A stretch of 64,000 nucleotides of DNA from Streptomyces physcomitrii (GCF_012273655.1 NZ_JAAWWP010000006.1:186001-250000), one strand, 5' to 3'. Positions 8,486 through 18,493 are shown, counted from the stretch's first letter. Made by a program: numbers and translations. The notes: generated by a model from the sequence alone, not told the origin.

Positions 8486-9277
8486 GTGGCAGCAGATCCG
8501 ACATCCTTCAGACGTGACGAATTCAGGTCCTACGCAGCGCTCGGCGACAGTTTCACCGAAGGGGTGGGTGATCCGGGCCCCGACGGCAGCTGTGTCGGCT
8601 GGGCCGACCGGCTGGCCGTTCTGCTCGCGGACCGGACACCGGAACACAGTCTCCGCTATGCCAATCTCGCGGTACGGGGAAAACTCCTCGACCAGATCGT
8701 CGCCGACCAGGTGCCGCGCGCCAGGGAACTCGCCCCCGATCTGGTGACCGTCTGCGCGGGCGGCAACGACATGATCCGGCCCGGCACCGATCCCGACGAC
8801 GCCGCGGAGCGCTTCGAGGAGGCCATCGCCTCGCTGTCGAACGCGGTCGGCACCATCGTCGTCGCCACCGGCTTCGACACCCGGGGCGTACCGGTCCTGC
8901 GGCATCTGCGCGGGAAGATCGCGACGTACAACGGGCATCTGCGCGCGGTGGCCGACCGCTACCAGTGCCGGGTGCTCGACCTGTGGTCCCTCAAGTCCGT
9001 GCAGGACCGCAGGGCTTGGGACGCGGACCGGCTGCACCTCTCGCCCGAGGGGCACACCCGGGTCGCCCTCAGGGCCGGGCAGCTGCTCGGCATCGAGGTG
9101 CCCGCCGACCCGGAGCAGCCCTGGCCGCCGATGCCGCCCCGCACCCCGCTGGAGGGCAGGCGGGACGATGTCCAGTGGGCCCGGGAGTACCTGGTGCCCT
9201 GGATCGGGCGGCGGCTGCGCGGCGAGTCCAGCGGCGACCACGCGGCGGCCAAGCGGCCGGACCTGCTGCCGCTGTGA
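8486..9277 (+). CDS. SGNH/GDSL-family hydrolase
   Basis: 263-residue SGNH hydrolase (esterase/lipase type) with no signal peptide, so cytoplasmic. Block I is AALGDSFTEGVGD with the nucleophile Ser, block III is CAGGNDMI (the Asn), and block V is DRLHLSPEGH with the Asp-x-x-His pair. The Gly of block II is in ANLAVRG. The first usable start is GTG 8486, with an AAGGAG site about 14 bases away, which is rather far. It lies downstream of a strong terminator and a pair of direct repeats, so it has its own promoter. The substrate (acyl ester or polysaccharide acetate) is not indicated. Confidence 0.9.
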   Translation: MAADPTSFRRDEFRSYAALGDSFTEGVGDPGPDGSCVGWADRLAVLLADRTPEHSLRYANLAVRGKLLDQIVADQVPRARELAPDLVTVCAGGNDMIRPGTDPDDAAERFEEAIASLSNAVGTIVVATGFDTRGVPVLRHLRGKIATYNGHLRAVADRYQCRVLDLWSLKSVQDRRAWDADRLHLSPEGHTRVALRAGQLLGIEVPADPEQPWPPMPPRTPLEGRRDDVQWAREYLVPWIGRRLRGESSGDHAAAKRPDLLPL

Positions 9278-9435
9278 CCGGGGCCGGGACCCCCGCGGGG
9301 CGGCTGCTCCTCCCGGGTGCGCGTTCGCGCGAGCCGGGGTGGGTACGACGGAACGGGCGCCCGGAAATGTGACCCCCGGTGTCGCTGTTACTGCGCACAT
9401 AATGGATTGTCCGACCGACATCACCTGGAGGTCCC

Positions 9436-10623
9436 GTGGCCGGTACCCGTTCCCTGCGCTCCGGGCTCCGCTCACTGAGGCCCGCCGCCTTCGGCGCGGA
9501 TCCCGCCGGTGAGCGCCTGGCACGCATACGCAGATCCCCGCACTTCGCTGACGGTTCCTTCCAGAACCCCGAGCCCACCCGCAGCGGCCCCTCCGGCTCC
9601 ACCCTGGAGCTGGCCAGGACGTACTTCCGCAAGCGGGCCCGGCTGCTCCGGGTGCCCGCGGGCGAGATCCCGCTCCACCGGCCGAGCCGTGCCGAGCTCT
9701 CCGCGCCGCCCGCGAGCGGGCTGAGGCTCACCTGGACGGGCCATTCCACCGTCTTCGCCGAGATCGACGGCGCACGGGTGCTCTTCGACCCGGTGTGGGG
9801 CGAGCGGTGTTCCCCCTTCGGCTTCATCGGCCCCCGGCGGCTGCACCCCGTACCGCTGCCGCTGGCCGAGCTGGGCCCGGTGGACGTGGTGGTGATCTCC
9901 CACGACCACTACGACCATCTGGACATGCCGACCGTCAAGGCGCTGGCGGGGACGCGGACCGCCTTCGCCGTGCCGCTGGGCGTCGGCGCGCACCTGGAGC
10001 GCTGGGGCGTCCCCGCCGACCGGATCCACGAACTCGACTGGCACGACTCGACCCGGATCGCGGGCCTGACCCTGACCGCGACCCCCGCCCGGCACTTCTG
10101 CGGGCGCGGAGTGCGCAACCAGCAGCACGCCCTGTGGGCCTCCTGGGCGGTGCGCGGCAGCGAGCACCGGATCTTCCACAGCGGCGACACCGGCTACTTC
10201 GGGGGCTTCGCGGAGATCGGCGGCGCGCACGGCCCCTTCGACGCGACGATGATCCAGATCGGCGCCTACAGCGAGTTCTGGCCCGATGTGCACATGACTC
10301 CCGAGCAGGGCGTACGCAGCCACCTCGACCTGCAGGGCGGATCCGGCGGGGGAGTGCTGCTGCCCATCCACTGGGCCACCTTCAACCTCGCCCCGCACCC
10401 GTGGGCCGAGCCCGCCGAAGGCACCCTCGCCGCAGCGGGCCCGGCCGGGGTGCGGGTGGCCGTCCCGCTGCCGGGGCGGCCGTTCGAGCCCGGCGCCGGG
10501 GCGGTGCCGGAGCGGCCCTGGTGGCGCGAGGCCGCCGTCCAGCCCCAGGGCGGCTGGCCCGAGGCGGGCGGCCCCGTGGCCGACGGCAGCGGAGAGCCCC
10601 AGGCAGCGCCCGTCGCCCACTGA
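9436..10623 (+). CDS. MBL-fold metallo-hydrolase (UlaG/NAPE-PLD-like)
   Basis: 395-residue protein of the metallo-beta-lactamase fold. The metal motif is HDHYDHLD (HxHxDH), with GHSTVF at the domain start, a further His in ATPARHFCGRG, and the bridging Asp in IFHSGDTGYFGG. This pattern and the long N-terminal extension match the NAPE-phospholipase D-like and UlaG-like group acting on phosphodiesters or lactones. GTG 9436 follows GGAGGT by five bases. The last 60 residues are Pro/Gly-rich and probably disordered. No export signal is seen. The substrate is unknown. It stands alone between terminators. Confidence 0.88.
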   Translation: MAGTRSLRSGLRSLRPAAFGADPAGERLARIRRSPHFADGSFQNPEPTRSGPSGSTLELARTYFRKRARLLRVPAGEIPLHRPSRAELSAPPASGLRLTWTGHSTVFAEIDGARVLFDPVWGERCSPFGFIGPRRLHPVPLPLAELGPVDVVVISHDHYDHLDMPTVKALAGTRTAFAVPLGVGAHLERWGVPADRIHELDWHDSTRIAGLTLTATPARHFCGRGVRNQQHALWASWAVRGSEHRIFHSGDTGYFGGFAEIGGAHGPFDATMIQIGAYSEFWPDVHMTPEQGVRSHLDLQGGSGGGVLLPIHWATFNLAPHPWAEPAEGTLAAAGPAGVRVAVPLPGRPFEPGAGAVPERPWWREAAVQPQGGWPEAGGPVADGSGEPQAAPVAH

Positions 10624-10655
10624 GCGACCCCGCGCCGCAGCGCGGCGAACGAGAG

Positions 10656-10695
10656 GACGGGGGCGGTTCCCGGAGCACCGGGGGCCGCCCCCGTC
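10656..10695 (+). terminator. Terminator after MBL-fold gene
   Basis: GACGGGGGCGG (10656-10666) pairs perfectly with CCGCCCCCGTC (10685-10695), 33 bases after the stop codon. Confidence 0.7.
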
Positions 10696-11012
10696 CGTGT
10701 CTCCCCTGGGCGGCCGGAGCCTCGCGGCTCAGCTTGAGGCCCGGCAGCGCGCACCGGCAGAAGTCGTACCTCTGCCCTTTCGTCCGCGTGTGCGAACTCT
10801 CATACCAGAGTGGGGCGTTGTGTGCCGGAGTTTGTCAACTTCGTATCGAGCCGGGCCCTGGCGCGACTACCGTGAGTGTCCGCCGCGCGACGCAGCGGCA
10901 GGGCGGTCCCGTGCCTGACGAGCCGGGCCCCCGCGCCCGCTGCCCACCGCGCGGCAGGAGCCCGATTCCCCCCGGTCCCCAGGGACTTGGGAGCACTCTG
11001 CAGAGGACGCCG
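10696..11012 (+). other. Intergenic region upstream of conservon
   Basis: 317 bp with no supported gene; open frames here run on from shadow frames. It should hold the conservon promoter; the segment 10790-10880 is less GC-rich than its surroundings. No clear sigma-70-like pair could be fixed. Confidence 0.4.
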
Positions 11013-12950
11013 ATGTCTGACCTACGCGCACCGGGCGAGCGTGCGGACCGCCGTGAGGGCGCCCGCCACGGCCGCCCGGCCGGCCGCAGCGCCACGGCAC
11101 TGCCGGAGACCCCGATACGGGCGCAGCTGCTGCGCCTCGCCCTGATCCCGGCCGCGACCGTGGCACTCGGCACCCTCGCGGCACTCCTGGCGCTGGTCCT
11201 CACCGCGCCCGCCCCGGGAGCCGGCGGCTGGGGCCTGCTCGTCCTCGCCGTCCTGTGCGCCCTCGGGGGCTGCGCGGGTGCGGTCCTCGCCGCCCGGCGC
11301 GGCGCACACCGCCTCCAGGAGCGGATAGGAGCACTGCGCCGGAGCACGGCACGCGGCCAGCGCGAGCTGCGCCGCCTGGTCGAGGCGCTCGGCAGGGGCG
11401 AGGCCCCGCCCGAGCCCCACCGCCCGGAGGCCCGCGAGCCCGGCGGCGACAGCTTCGACCTGCTCGCCGGGGAGGCGGCCCGCGCGCACGAGGCCGCGGT
11501 GGCCGCGGTGACCCAGGCCGCCCGGCTGCCCAGCCGCACCGGCAGCGAGCAGAAGCTGGAGGTCTTCGTCTCCCTGGCGCGGCGGCTGCAGTCCCTGGTG
11601 CACCGCGAGATCTCCCTGCTCGACGAGCTGGAGAACGAGGTGGAGGACCCCGACCTCCTCAAGGGCCTCTTCCACGTGGACCACCTGGCCACCCGGATCC
11701 GCCGCCACGCGGAGAACCTCGCCGTGCTCGGCGGGTCGATGTCCCGGCGCCAGTGGAGCCATCCGGTCAGCATGACCGAGGTGCTGCGCTCGGCGGTCGC
11801 GGAGGTGGAGCAGTACGCCAGGGTGAAACTGGTGCCGCCGGTGCAGGGCACGGTGCGCGGGCACGCGGTCGCCGATGTGATCCACCTGCTCGCCGAACTC
11901 GTCGAGAACGCCACGGTGTTCTCCGCCCCGAAGACCGAGGTGCTGCTGCGGGTGAATCCGGTGGCCGCCGGACTCGCCGTCGAGGTGGAGGACCGCGGCC
12001 TCGGCATGCCCGGCGACGAGCAGAGCCGGATGAACGCCCTGCTCGCCGACCCCGCCCAGGTCAACGTCGCCTCGCTCCTCCAGGACGGGCGCATCGGCCT
12101 CTACGTGGTCTCCCAGCTGGCCCGCAGGCACGGCATCGCGGTGCGGCTGCAGGCCAATATCTACGGGGGAGTGCAGGCCGTGCTCGTCCTGCCGGGCTCC
12201 CTCGTCGGCACCGGCGGCGAGACCTCCGCCGCCCCCGAACAGACCCCGGCCGCCGCGAGCCCCGGAGCCGCCCTCGCCCAGGGCACTCCGGCACACGACA
12301 CTCCGGGCCAGGGCACTCCGGCACACGACACTCCGGGCCAGGGCACTCCGGCGCACGGCACCCCGCTGCCCGGCCCCGCCCGGCCCGCGGCCCTCAGCCC
12401 TCGTACGCCGCCCGTCACGGGCACACCTGCGCACGGCACGCCCGCGCACGGCACGCCCGCGCACGGCACCCCGACCCCTGCCCGGGGCACCCCCGCGCGG
12501 GGCACCCCCGTCCCGGTGGAGCACCGCCGGGACGGGCGGGAGCGGGAGGTGGAGACCGCGCTGCCGATGGGTGGTTCGGCGCCGGGTATCGCGAAGGCGG
12601 GCGCCCGGATCGCCGGCGTCCGGGCGGGGTCGGTGCCCCCGGCCCGCGCCCCCCGCCCGGAGCCCGGCGGCGAGACCCCGGCGGCGCCCGCGGAGCGGCC
12701 GCCCCGGCTGCCCCGCCGCCGGGCGCAGCAGAGCCTCGCCCCGCAGCTGCGGGAGACACCCGCGCGCCGCCCGGAGGAGACCGGACCGGGGGCCGTGCAC
12801 GACCCCGGGCTGATGGCCGCCTTCCGCAGCGGGGTCAGCCGCGCCGAGGCGCAGCGGCCACCGGCCCGTACCCCGGGCGGCCCCGCGGAGGAGGAACCGC
12901 TCGCCGCCGATCCGGGAGCCGCGCGGCGGGGGAGCGCCCCGACCGGATGA
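11013..12950 (+). CDS. cvnA: Conservon sensor histidine-kinase-like protein (CvnA)
   Basis: 645-residue membrane protein, first gene of a conservon. Two membrane helices (about residues 36-60 and 68-90) are joined by a very short loop, so there is almost no extracellular sensor. A coiled linker and a DHp-like region follow (LEVFVSLARRLQSLVHREISLLDELE), then a HATPase domain with N box LLAELVENATVFSAP, G1 box VEDRGLGM, and GLYVVSQLARRHG. The last 230 residues are low-complexity, Pro/Gly/Arg-rich, with tandem GTPAH-type repeats encoded by 30-bp and 15-bp DNA repeats. In conservons this protein forms a membrane complex with CvnB-D resembling a eukaryotic GPCR/G-protein assembly. No separate response regulator is present. 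ATG 11013 is chosen because the long upstream open frame is only a shadow of the MBL gene. Confidence 0.93.
   Translation: MSDLRAPGERADRREGARHGRPAGRSATALPETPIRAQLLRLALIPAATVALGTLAALLALVLTAPAPGAGGWGLLVLAVLCALGGCAGAVLAARRGAHRLQERIGALRRSTARGQRELRRLVEALGRGEAPPEPHRPEAREPGGDSFDLLAGEAARAHEAAVAAVTQAARLPSRTGSEQKLEVFVSLARRLQSLVHREISLLDELENEVEDPDLLKGLFHVDHLATRIRRHAENLAVLGGSMSRRQWSHPVSMTEVLRSAVAEVEQYARVKLVPPVQGTVRGHAVADVIHLLAELVENATVFSAPKTEVLLRVNPVAAGLAVEVEDRGLGMPGDEQSRMNALLADPAQVNVASLLQDGRIGLYVVSQLARRHGIAVRLQANIYGGVQAVLVLPGSLVGTGGETSAAPEQTPAAASPGAALAQGTPAHDTPGQGTPAHDTPGQGTPAHGTPLPGPARPAALSPRTPPVTGTPAHGTPAHGTPAHGTPTPARGTPARGTPVPVEHRRDGREREVETALPMGGSAPGIAKAGARIAGVRAGSVPPARAPRPEPGGETPAAPAERPPRLPRRRAQQSLAPQLRETPARRPEETGPGAVHDPGLMAAFRSGVSRAEAQRPPARTPGGPAEEEPLAADPGAARRGSAPTG
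12281..12510 (+). repeat. In-frame tandem repeats in cvnA
   Basis: Two copies of a 30-bp unit (12281-12310 and 12311-12340) plus a partial third, and then a 15-bp unit repeated about three times near 12428-12475. They encode GTPAHDTPGQ and GTPAH blocks in the C-terminal tail. The 30- and 15-bp periods keep frame, so copy number can vary without breaking the protein. Confidence 0.85.
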
Positions 12951-13053
12951 ACCGCCCCCGCCGGGCTACCGGATGAACGGCCTCTGCCGCCGCCGGACGA
13001 ACCGCCTCTGCCGGGCCGCCGAGCCCGCCCACCCCGCAAGGAGCCGACCCACC

Positions 13054-13488
13054 ATGGTGAGCGATACGACCGGCGAGCGCAGCGCCGATCTCGACTGGCT
13101 GCTCAGCGGCCTCGCGCAGCGCGTGCCGGGCACCCGCAGCGCCGTCCTGCTGTCCTCGGACGGTCTGGTGAAGTCCGTCCACGGACTCGACACCGACAGC
13201 GCCGACCATCTGGCCGCGCTCGCCTCCGGGCTGCACTCGCTGAGCCGCAGCGCGGGGGTGCGCTTCGCCGAGGGCGGCCAGGTGCGCCAGGTCGTCGTCG
13301 AACTCGACACCGCGCTGCTCTTCGTCTCCTCCGCGGGCGCCGGCACCTGTCTCGCCGTACTCGCCGAGCGGGAGGCCGACCCCGCCGTCCTCGGCTACGA
13401 GATGGCGATGCTGGTCAAGAGCGTCCGCCCGTATCTGGCGACCGCGCCGCGGCACAGCGCCGCGCGGCCCGGCGCCCCGAGGCCCTGA
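13054..13488 (+). CDS. cvnB: Roadblock/LC7 domain protein (CvnB)
   Basis: 144-residue roadblock/LC7 protein spanning almost the whole length: LDWLLSGLAQRVPGTRSAVLLSSDGL opens the domain and VVVELDTALLFVSSAGAGTCLAVL gives the central strands. In conservons it binds the kinase-like protein and acts as a scaffold or GTPase-activating partner, like MglB for MglA. ATG 13054 is preceded by AAGGAG. An earlier in-frame ATG at 12973 overlaps a repetitive Arg-rich stretch and is not favoured. Confidence 0.93.
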   Translation: MVSDTTGERSADLDWLLSGLAQRVPGTRSAVLLSSDGLVKSVHGLDTDSADHLAALASGLHSLSRSAGVRFAEGGQVRQVVVELDTALLFVSSAGAGTCLAVLAEREADPAVLGYEMAMLVKSVRPYLATAPRHSAARPGAPRP

Positions 13489-13491
13489 GCC

Positions 13492-13869
13492 GTGGCCAGA
13501 GTGCAGGACGGGCCCTGGCGGGACGCCGCGGCCGGGCGCCTCGTACGCCCCTACACGATCAGCAACGGCCGGACCCGTCCCACCGCCGCGCTCGACCTGC
13601 TCTCGCAGGTCATGGTCACCGGCTCGACCCCGCTCGGCTATCTCGGCCCCGAGCACGCCCAGGCGCTGCGCCTGTGCGAGGCGCCCGTCTCGGTCGCGGA
13701 GATCGCGGCCCAGCTGAAGCTGCCCGCGGCGGTCACCAAGGTGCTCCTGTCCGACCTCGTCGACTGTGGCGCCCTGACCACCAGGGCGCCGGCCCACCAC
13801 CACACCCCGACTGACTCCGACCGGTCCCTCCTGGAGGCGGTGCTCGATGGACTACGACGCCAGCTCTGA
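13492..13869 (+). CDS. cvnC: DUF742 protein (CvnC)
   Basis: 125-residue DUF742 protein, a short wHTH-like fold found only in conservon-type operons. The family core is RPYTISNGRTRPTAALDLLSQV near the N-terminus and EIAAQLKLPAAVTKVLLSDLVDCGAL in the middle, which reads as a winged-helix segment. GTG 13492 is three bases after the cvnB stop. Its 3' end overlaps the next gene by 23 bp. Function is unknown beyond complex membership. Confidence 0.92.
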   Translation: MARVQDGPWRDAAAGRLVRPYTISNGRTRPTAALDLLSQVMVTGSTPLGYLGPEHAQALRLCEAPVSVAEIAAQLKLPAAVTKVLLSDLVDCGALTTRAPAHHHTPTDSDRSLLEAVLDGLRRQL

Positions 13870-14440
13870 CCCGTTCCCGACGGCACTGAAGATCCTTGTC
13901 GCGGGCGGGTTCGGTGTCGGCAAGACCACCTTCGTCGGCGCCGTCAGCGAGATCGACCCGCTGTCCACGGAGGAGCTGCTGACCAGCGCGGGAGCCGCCA
14001 CCGACAGCCTGGAGGGCATCGAGCGCAAGCGCGAGACCACCGTCGCGATGGACTTCGGCAGGCTCACCCTCGACCGGCGCCATGTGCTCTACCTCTTCGG
14101 CACGCCCGGCCAGGAGCGCTTCTGGTTCCTCTGGGACGAGCTGTGCACCGGCGCGCTCGGCGCGGTCGTCCTCGCCGACACCCGCCGCCTGGAGGAGTGC
14201 TTCGCCGCGGTGGACTTCTTCGAGGAGCGCGGGCTCGGATTCATCGTCGCCGTCAACGAGTTCGACGGCTCGCACCGCTACCACCCCGAGGAGGTCCGGG
14301 CCGCCATCGACCTGGACCCCGCGGTGCCGGTGGTGCGCTGCGACGCCCGGATCTCCAGCTCCGCCGTCCAGACCCTGCTCGCTCTCGTCGGGCACCTGCT
14401 CGCGCACGCGCCCTCGGCCCCCGAAGGCGTCCGCTCATGA
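13847..14440 (+). CDS. cvnD: Conservon small GTP-binding protein (CvnD)
   Basis: 197-residue MglA/Ras-like GTPase. The P-loop is G20-GFGVGKTT (residues 20-28), the switch II region is LFGTPGQERFWF, with DPGQ-type Gly-Gln conserved, and the guanine-specificity motif reads AVNEFDG where NKxD is usual, so the Lys is replaced by Glu. That replacement is common in this subfamily in my recollection. It overlaps cvnC by 23 bp and shares ATGA with the GAF gene. It would cycle GTP/GDP under control of CvnA-C and pass the signal to an unknown target. Confidence 0.93.
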   Translation: MDYDASSDPFPTALKILVAGGFGVGKTTFVGAVSEIDPLSTEELLTSAGAATDSLEGIERKRETTVAMDFGRLTLDRRHVLYLFGTPGQERFWFLWDELCTGALGAVVLADTRRLEECFAAVDFFEERGLGFIVAVNEFDGSHRYHPEEVRAAIDLDPAVPVVRCDARISSSAVQTLLALVGHLLAHAPSAPEGVRS

Positions 14441-14991
14441 CGGGGTCCCCGACCGGACGCCTGCTGCTGACCCCCGAGGACGGCCAGGGCGCCGAACGCG
14501 CCGAACGGCTGCGCGCCCTCGGCCTCCTGGAGCGCGCCGAACCGGACTTCGACCGCTTCGCCGAGCACCTGGCCGTGGCCCACTCGGCACCCTGGGCGAT
14601 GGTCAACTTCCTCGACGCGGAGCGGCAGTTCCTCGCCGGACTGCACTGGCCCTCCGCCCGCGCGGGCGCCGCCGCCTCCCTTGACGTCTTCGCCCAGCGC
14701 TCACTCGGCCGCGACCACGGCTACTGCCCGCACGTGGTGGTACGCCGCAGGGCACTGGCCCTGGAGGACGTACGGGACTACCCGCGCTTCGCGCAGAACC
14801 CGGTGGTCGACGGCTTCGGCGTGCGCTCCTACCTCGGCGCCCCGCTCCTGGACCGCTCCGGGCTCGCGCTCGGCACCGTCTGCGTGCTCGACGTGGCCCC
14901 GCGCCGCTGGGGCGGCCAGGGCCTCGCGGTCATCAAGGCGATGGCCGCGGAGCTGACCGAGCGGATCCTCAGCCGGGACCACGGGATCTGA
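14437..14991 (+). CDS. Conservon-linked GAF domain protein
   Basis: 184-residue protein with one GAF domain over most of its length (LLERAEPDFDRFAEHLAVAH to LAVIKAMAAELTERIL). A YCPHVV segment occurs where such proteins often have a ligand- or cofactor-contacting Cys. The start ATG 14437 overlaps the cvnD stop as ATGA, so it is part of the same operon. GAF proteins are a frequent fifth member of conservons and may be the real small-molecule or redox sensor, since CvnA has little outside the membrane. The ligand is unknown. Confidence 0.88.
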   Translation: MTGSPTGRLLLTPEDGQGAERAERLRALGLLERAEPDFDRFAEHLAVAHSAPWAMVNFLDAERQFLAGLHWPSARAGAAASLDVFAQRSLGRDHGYCPHVVVRRRALALEDVRDYPRFAQNPVVDGFGVRSYLGAPLLDRSGLALGTVCVLDVAPRRWGGQGLAVIKAMAAELTERILSRDHGI

Positions 14992-15259
14992 GGCAGGCGG
15001 ACGTCGAGGGGCCGGGGTGCCGAGGCGCCCGGGTGCCGGGGTGTAGGAAAGCTGCAACGCCGGTTAAGAAATCCTCGATGGACCGGGGCCGCCGCCGTAC
15101 GGCAGATTTTCCCCTGCCGGCCGGGCACGCGCCGCGAGCCGCAACGGACGTTCCGGCACGCCGCGACTAGCGTGCCCCGTGCTGGCAACCCCACCCCTTG
15201 TCCACGGCCAGGTCCTCTTCGTGCCCGCGCGCCGTGAGCCGTACGACAGGAGCCGTGAC

Positions 15260-16288
15260 GTGAAGGCGCTGGTGAAGGAGAAGGCCGAGCCCGGTCTGTG
15301 GCTCATGGACGTGCCCGAGCCGGTGATCGGGCCGTCCGAGGTGCTCATCAAGGTCCAGCGGACCGGGATCTGCGGCACCGACCTGCACATCAGGTCCTGG
15401 GACGGCTGGGCCCAGCAGACCATCACCACCCCGCTGGTCCTCGGCCACGAGTTCGTCGGCGAGGTCGTCGAGACCGGCCGCGACGTCACCGAGACCGCGG
15501 TCGGCGACCGGGTCAGCGGCGAGGGCCACCTGGTCTGCGGGAAGTGCCGCAACTGCCTGGCCGGCCGGCGGCATCTGTGCCGGGCCACCGTCGGGCTCGG
15601 GGTCGGCCGGGACGGCGCCTTCGCCGAGTACGTGGCGCTGCCCGCCTCCAATGTCTGGGTGCACCGGGCCCCGGTCGACCTTGATGTCGCCGCGATCTTC
15701 GACCCCTTCGGCAACGCCGTGCACACCGCGCTCTCCTTCCCGCTCGTCGGCGAGGACGTCCTGATCACCGGCGCCGGACCGATCGGCCTGATGGCCGCCG
15801 CGGTGGCCCGGCACGCGGGTGCCCGCAATGTCGTCATCACCGATGTGAGCGAGGACCGCCTCGAACTGGCCCGCAAGATCGGGGTCAGCCTCGCCCTGAA
15901 CGTCGCGGAGTCCGGCATCGCCGAAGGCCAGCGGCAGCTCGGCCTGCGCGAGGGCTTCGACATCGGCCTGGAGATGTCCGGCCACCCCTCGGCCCTGCGC
16001 GACATGATCGCCAATATGACGCACGGCGGCCGGATCGCCATGCTCGGCCTGCCCGCCGAGGAGTTCGCGGTCGACTGGGCCCGCGTGGTCACCTCGATGC
16101 TCACCCTGAAGGGCATCTACGGCCGGGAGATGTTCGAGACCTGGTACGCCATGACCGTCCTCATCGAGGGCGGGCTCGACCTCTCCCCGGTCATCACCGG
16201 CCGCTACGGCTTCCGCGACCACGAGGCCGCCTTCGAGGACGCGGCCGCCGGACGCGGCGGCAAGGTCATCCTCGACTGGACCTCCTGA
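15260..16288 (+). CDS. tdh: L-threonine 3-dehydrogenase
   Basis: 342-residue zinc-dependent medium-chain dehydrogenase converting L-threonine and NAD+ to 2-amino-3-oxobutyrate. The catalytic zinc site uses the Cys of GICGTDLH and [10 protein letters not shown]; the structural zinc has four Cys in [16 protein letters not shown]; the NAD motif is [13 protein letters not shown] 15260 ([15 protein letters not shown]) matches the family start and has AGGAG seven bases before; the longer frame from 15179 is not needed. It forms an operon with kbl 27 bp downstream. Confidence 0.96.
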   Translation: MKALVKEKAEPGLWLMDVPEPVIGPSEVLIKVQRTGICGTDLHIRSWDGWAQQTITTPLVLGHEFVGEVVETGRDVTETAVGDRVSGEGHLVCGKCRNCLAGRRHLCRATVGLGVGRDGAFAEYVALPASNVWVHRAPVDLDVAAIFDPFGNAVHTALSFPLVGEDVLITGAGPIGLMAAAVARHAGARNVVITDVSEDRLELARKIGVSLALNVAESGIAEGQRQLGLREGFDIGLEMSGHPSALRDMIANMTHGGRIAMLGLPAEEFAVDWARVVTSMLTLKGIYGREMFETWYAMTVLIEGGLDLSPVITGRYGFRDHEAAFEDAAAGRGGKVILDWTS

Positions 16289-16315
16289 CCCCACCTCACC
16301 GTTGGAGACAGCCAC

Positions 16316-17533
16316 ATGTTCGACTCCGTACGCGCCGACCTGCGGGCCACCCTGGACGAGATCCGCTCGGCCGGTCTGCACAAGCCCGAGCGCGTCATCT
16401 CCACCCCGCAGTCCCGCGCCGTCGCCGTGACCGCGGGCGGGCAGCCCGGCGAGGTGCTCAACTTCTGCGCCAACAACTACCTCGGCCTCGCCGACCACCC
16501 CGAGATCCTCGCCGCCGCCCACGAGGCGCTCGACCGCTGGGGCTACGGGATGGCCTCGGTGCGCTTCATCTGCGGTACGCAGGAGGTGCACAAGGAGCTG
16601 GAACGCCGGCTGTCCTCCTTCCTCGGCCAGGAGGACACGATCCTCTACTCCTCCTGCTTCGACGCCAACGGCGGCGTCTTCGAGACCCTGCTCGGCGAGG
16701 AGGACGCGGTCATCTCCGACGCCCTCAACCACGCCTCCATCATCGACGGCATCCGCCTCTCCAAGGCCCGCCGCCTGCGCTACGCCAACCGCGACATGGG
16801 CGAGCTGGAGCAGCGCCTGAAGGAGGCCGGGGACGCGCGCCGCCGCCTGATCGTCACCGACGGCGTCTTCTCGATGGACGGCTACCTCGCCCCGCTGCGC
16901 GAGATCTGCGACCTGGCCGAGCGCTACGACGCGATGGTCATGGTGGACGACTCGCACGCCGTCGGCTTCGTCGGCGAGGGCGGCCGCGGCACCCCCGAGC
17001 TGCACGGCGTCATGGACCGCGTCGACATCCTCACCGGCACCCTCGGCAAGGCCCTCGGCGGCGCCTCCGGCGGCTATGTCGCCGCGCGCACCGAGATCGT
17101 CGCCCTGCTGCGCCAGCGCTCGCGCCCGTACCTCTTCTCCAACACCCTCGCCCCGGTGATCGCCGCCGCCTCCCTGAAGGTCCTCGACCTCCTGGAGTCC
17201 GCGGGCGAGCTGCGCGAGCGGCTGAACGCGAACACCGCGCTCTTCCGCACCCGGATGACCGAGGAGGGCTTCGACGTGCTGCCCGGCGAGCACGCCATCG
17301 CCCCGGTGATGATCGGCGACGCGGCGGTCGCCGGACGGATGGCCGAACTCCTCCTGGAACGCGGGGTGTACGTGATCGGCTTCTCCTACCCGGTGGTCCC
17401 GCAGGGTCAGGCCAGGATCCGGGTGCAGCTCTCCGCGGCGCACTCCACCGAGGACGTGAACCGGGCCGTCGAGGCCTTCGTGTCGGCCCGCGCGGAACTG
17501 GAGGCGGCCCCCCTGGGAGAATCGGCGGCATGA
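16316..17533 (+). CDS. kbl: Glycine C-acetyltransferase (2-amino-3-ketobutyrate CoA ligase)
   Basis: 405-residue PLP enzyme of the alpha-oxoamine synthase group, splitting 2-amino-3-oxobutyrate with CoA into glycine and acetyl-CoA, the second step after Tdh. The PLP lysine is in [16 protein letters not shown]; the Asp-x-His pair is [24 protein letters not shown] is the typical N-terminal signature. The stop codon overlaps the next start (ATGA), coupling it to the LysR regulator. Confidence 0.96.
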   Translation: MFDSVRADLRATLDEIRSAGLHKPERVISTPQSRAVAVTAGGQPGEVLNFCANNYLGLADHPEILAAAHEALDRWGYGMASVRFICGTQEVHKELERRLSSFLGQEDTILYSSCFDANGGVFETLLGEEDAVISDALNHASIIDGIRLSKARRLRYANRDMGELEQRLKEAGDARRRLIVTDGVFSMDGYLAPLREICDLAERYDAMVMVDDSHAVGFVGEGGRGTPELHGVMDRVDILTGTLGKALGGASGGYVAARTEIVALLRQRSRPYLFSNTLAPVIAAASLKVLDLLESAGELRERLNANTALFRTRMTEEGFDVLPGEHAIAPVMIGDAAVAGRMAELLLERGVYVIGFSYPVVPQGQARIRVQLSAAHSTEDVNRAVEAFVSARAELEAAPLGESAA

Positions 17534-18441
17534 TCGAAGCGCGGCGGCTGCACATCCTCCGTGCGGTGGCCGACCACCGCACCCTCACGGCCGCGGCCGC
17601 CGCGCTCTATCTCACCCCCTCCGCCGTCTCCCAGCAGCTCACCGCCCTGGAGCAGGAGACCGGCCACCGCCTCGTGGAGCGCAGCGCCCGCGGGGTGCGG
17701 CTGACCCCGGCGGGCGAGATCCTGCTCAGCCACACCAACACCGTCCTCGCCCAGCTCGAACGCGCCGAGGCGGAACTGGCCCGCTACGGCTCCGGCGAGG
17801 CGGGCACCGTCACCGTCGCGGCCTTCGCCACCGGCATCGGCCTGGTCGTCGCCCCCGCGGTGGTACGGCTCGCCGGAAGCGCGCCGGGCATCCGGGTCCG
17901 GGTGCGCGACGCCGAGGGGGACGCGAGCCTGCCGATGGTCCTCGACCGGCAGGTCGACGTGGCCGTCGCCGTGGAGTACCGCGGCGGCCCGGGCGCCGAC
18001 GACCCCCGCCTGACCCGGGTCGCGCTCTACGCGGAGCCCTTCGACGCGGTGGTCCCCGCGGGACACGCCCTGTGCACCGCGGGCCGGGTCCCGCTGGCCG
18101 AACTCGCCGGCCAGTCCTGGATCGGCCCGTACCCGGGCAACCCCTGCCACGACGTGGTGGTCCTCGCCTGCGAGAACGCCGGATTCCAGCCGAAGATGGA
18201 GCACTCCTCGGACGATTTCCGGGCCGTGGTCTCCCTCGCCTCGGCGGGCGCGGGCGTCGCCCTCGTCCCGCGCTCGGCCCTGCACGGGATGGATCTGCGG
18301 GGCGTGGCGGTGCGGCCGGTGGAGGGGATCGCCCCCACCCGCCGGGTCTTCGCCGCGGTGCGCTGCGGGGCCGAGCAGCACCCCCTGATCAGGCCGGTCC
18401 TGCGGGCCCTCGGCGAGGCGGCGGGGGACAGCGTCCGCTGA
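17530..18441 (+). CDS. LysR-family transcriptional regulator
   Basis: 303-residue LysR regulator with an N-terminal winged HTH ([45 protein letters not shown], residues 3-46) and a periplasmic-binding-protein-like effector domain (about 90-295). ATG 17530 overlaps the kbl stop. LysR genes are usually divergent from their targets; here it is cotranscribed with tdh-kbl, so it may control the operon by feedback through a site near 15000-15250 or act elsewhere. The inducer is unknown; threonine or glycine are guesses from context. Confidence 0.92.
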   Translation: MIEARRLHILRAVADHRTLTAAAAALYLTPSAVSQQLTALEQETGHRLVERSARGVRLTPAGEILLSHTNTVLAQLERAEAELARYGSGEAGTVTVAAFATGIGLVVAPAVVRLAGSAPGIRVRVRDAEGDASLPMVLDRQVDVAVAVEYRGGPGADDPRLTRVALYAEPFDAVVPAGHALCTAGRVPLAELAGQSWIGPYPGNPCHDVVVLACENAGFQPKMEHSSDDFRAVVSLASAGAGVALVPRSALHGMDLRGVAVRPVEGIAPTRRVFAAVRCGAEQHPLIRPVLRALGEAAGDSVR

Positions 18442-18493
18442 CCCGGGGCCTTGCGGCGGGGCATTGTCGGTGGCGGCGGCTACGGTTCCTTCC

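Noticed and set aside
9795..11012. Upstream extension of the CvnA frame across the MBL-fold gene
   Set aside because: The extension is Arg/Pro-rich shadow sequence; CvnA homologues begin near ATG 11013 and a terminator lies between.
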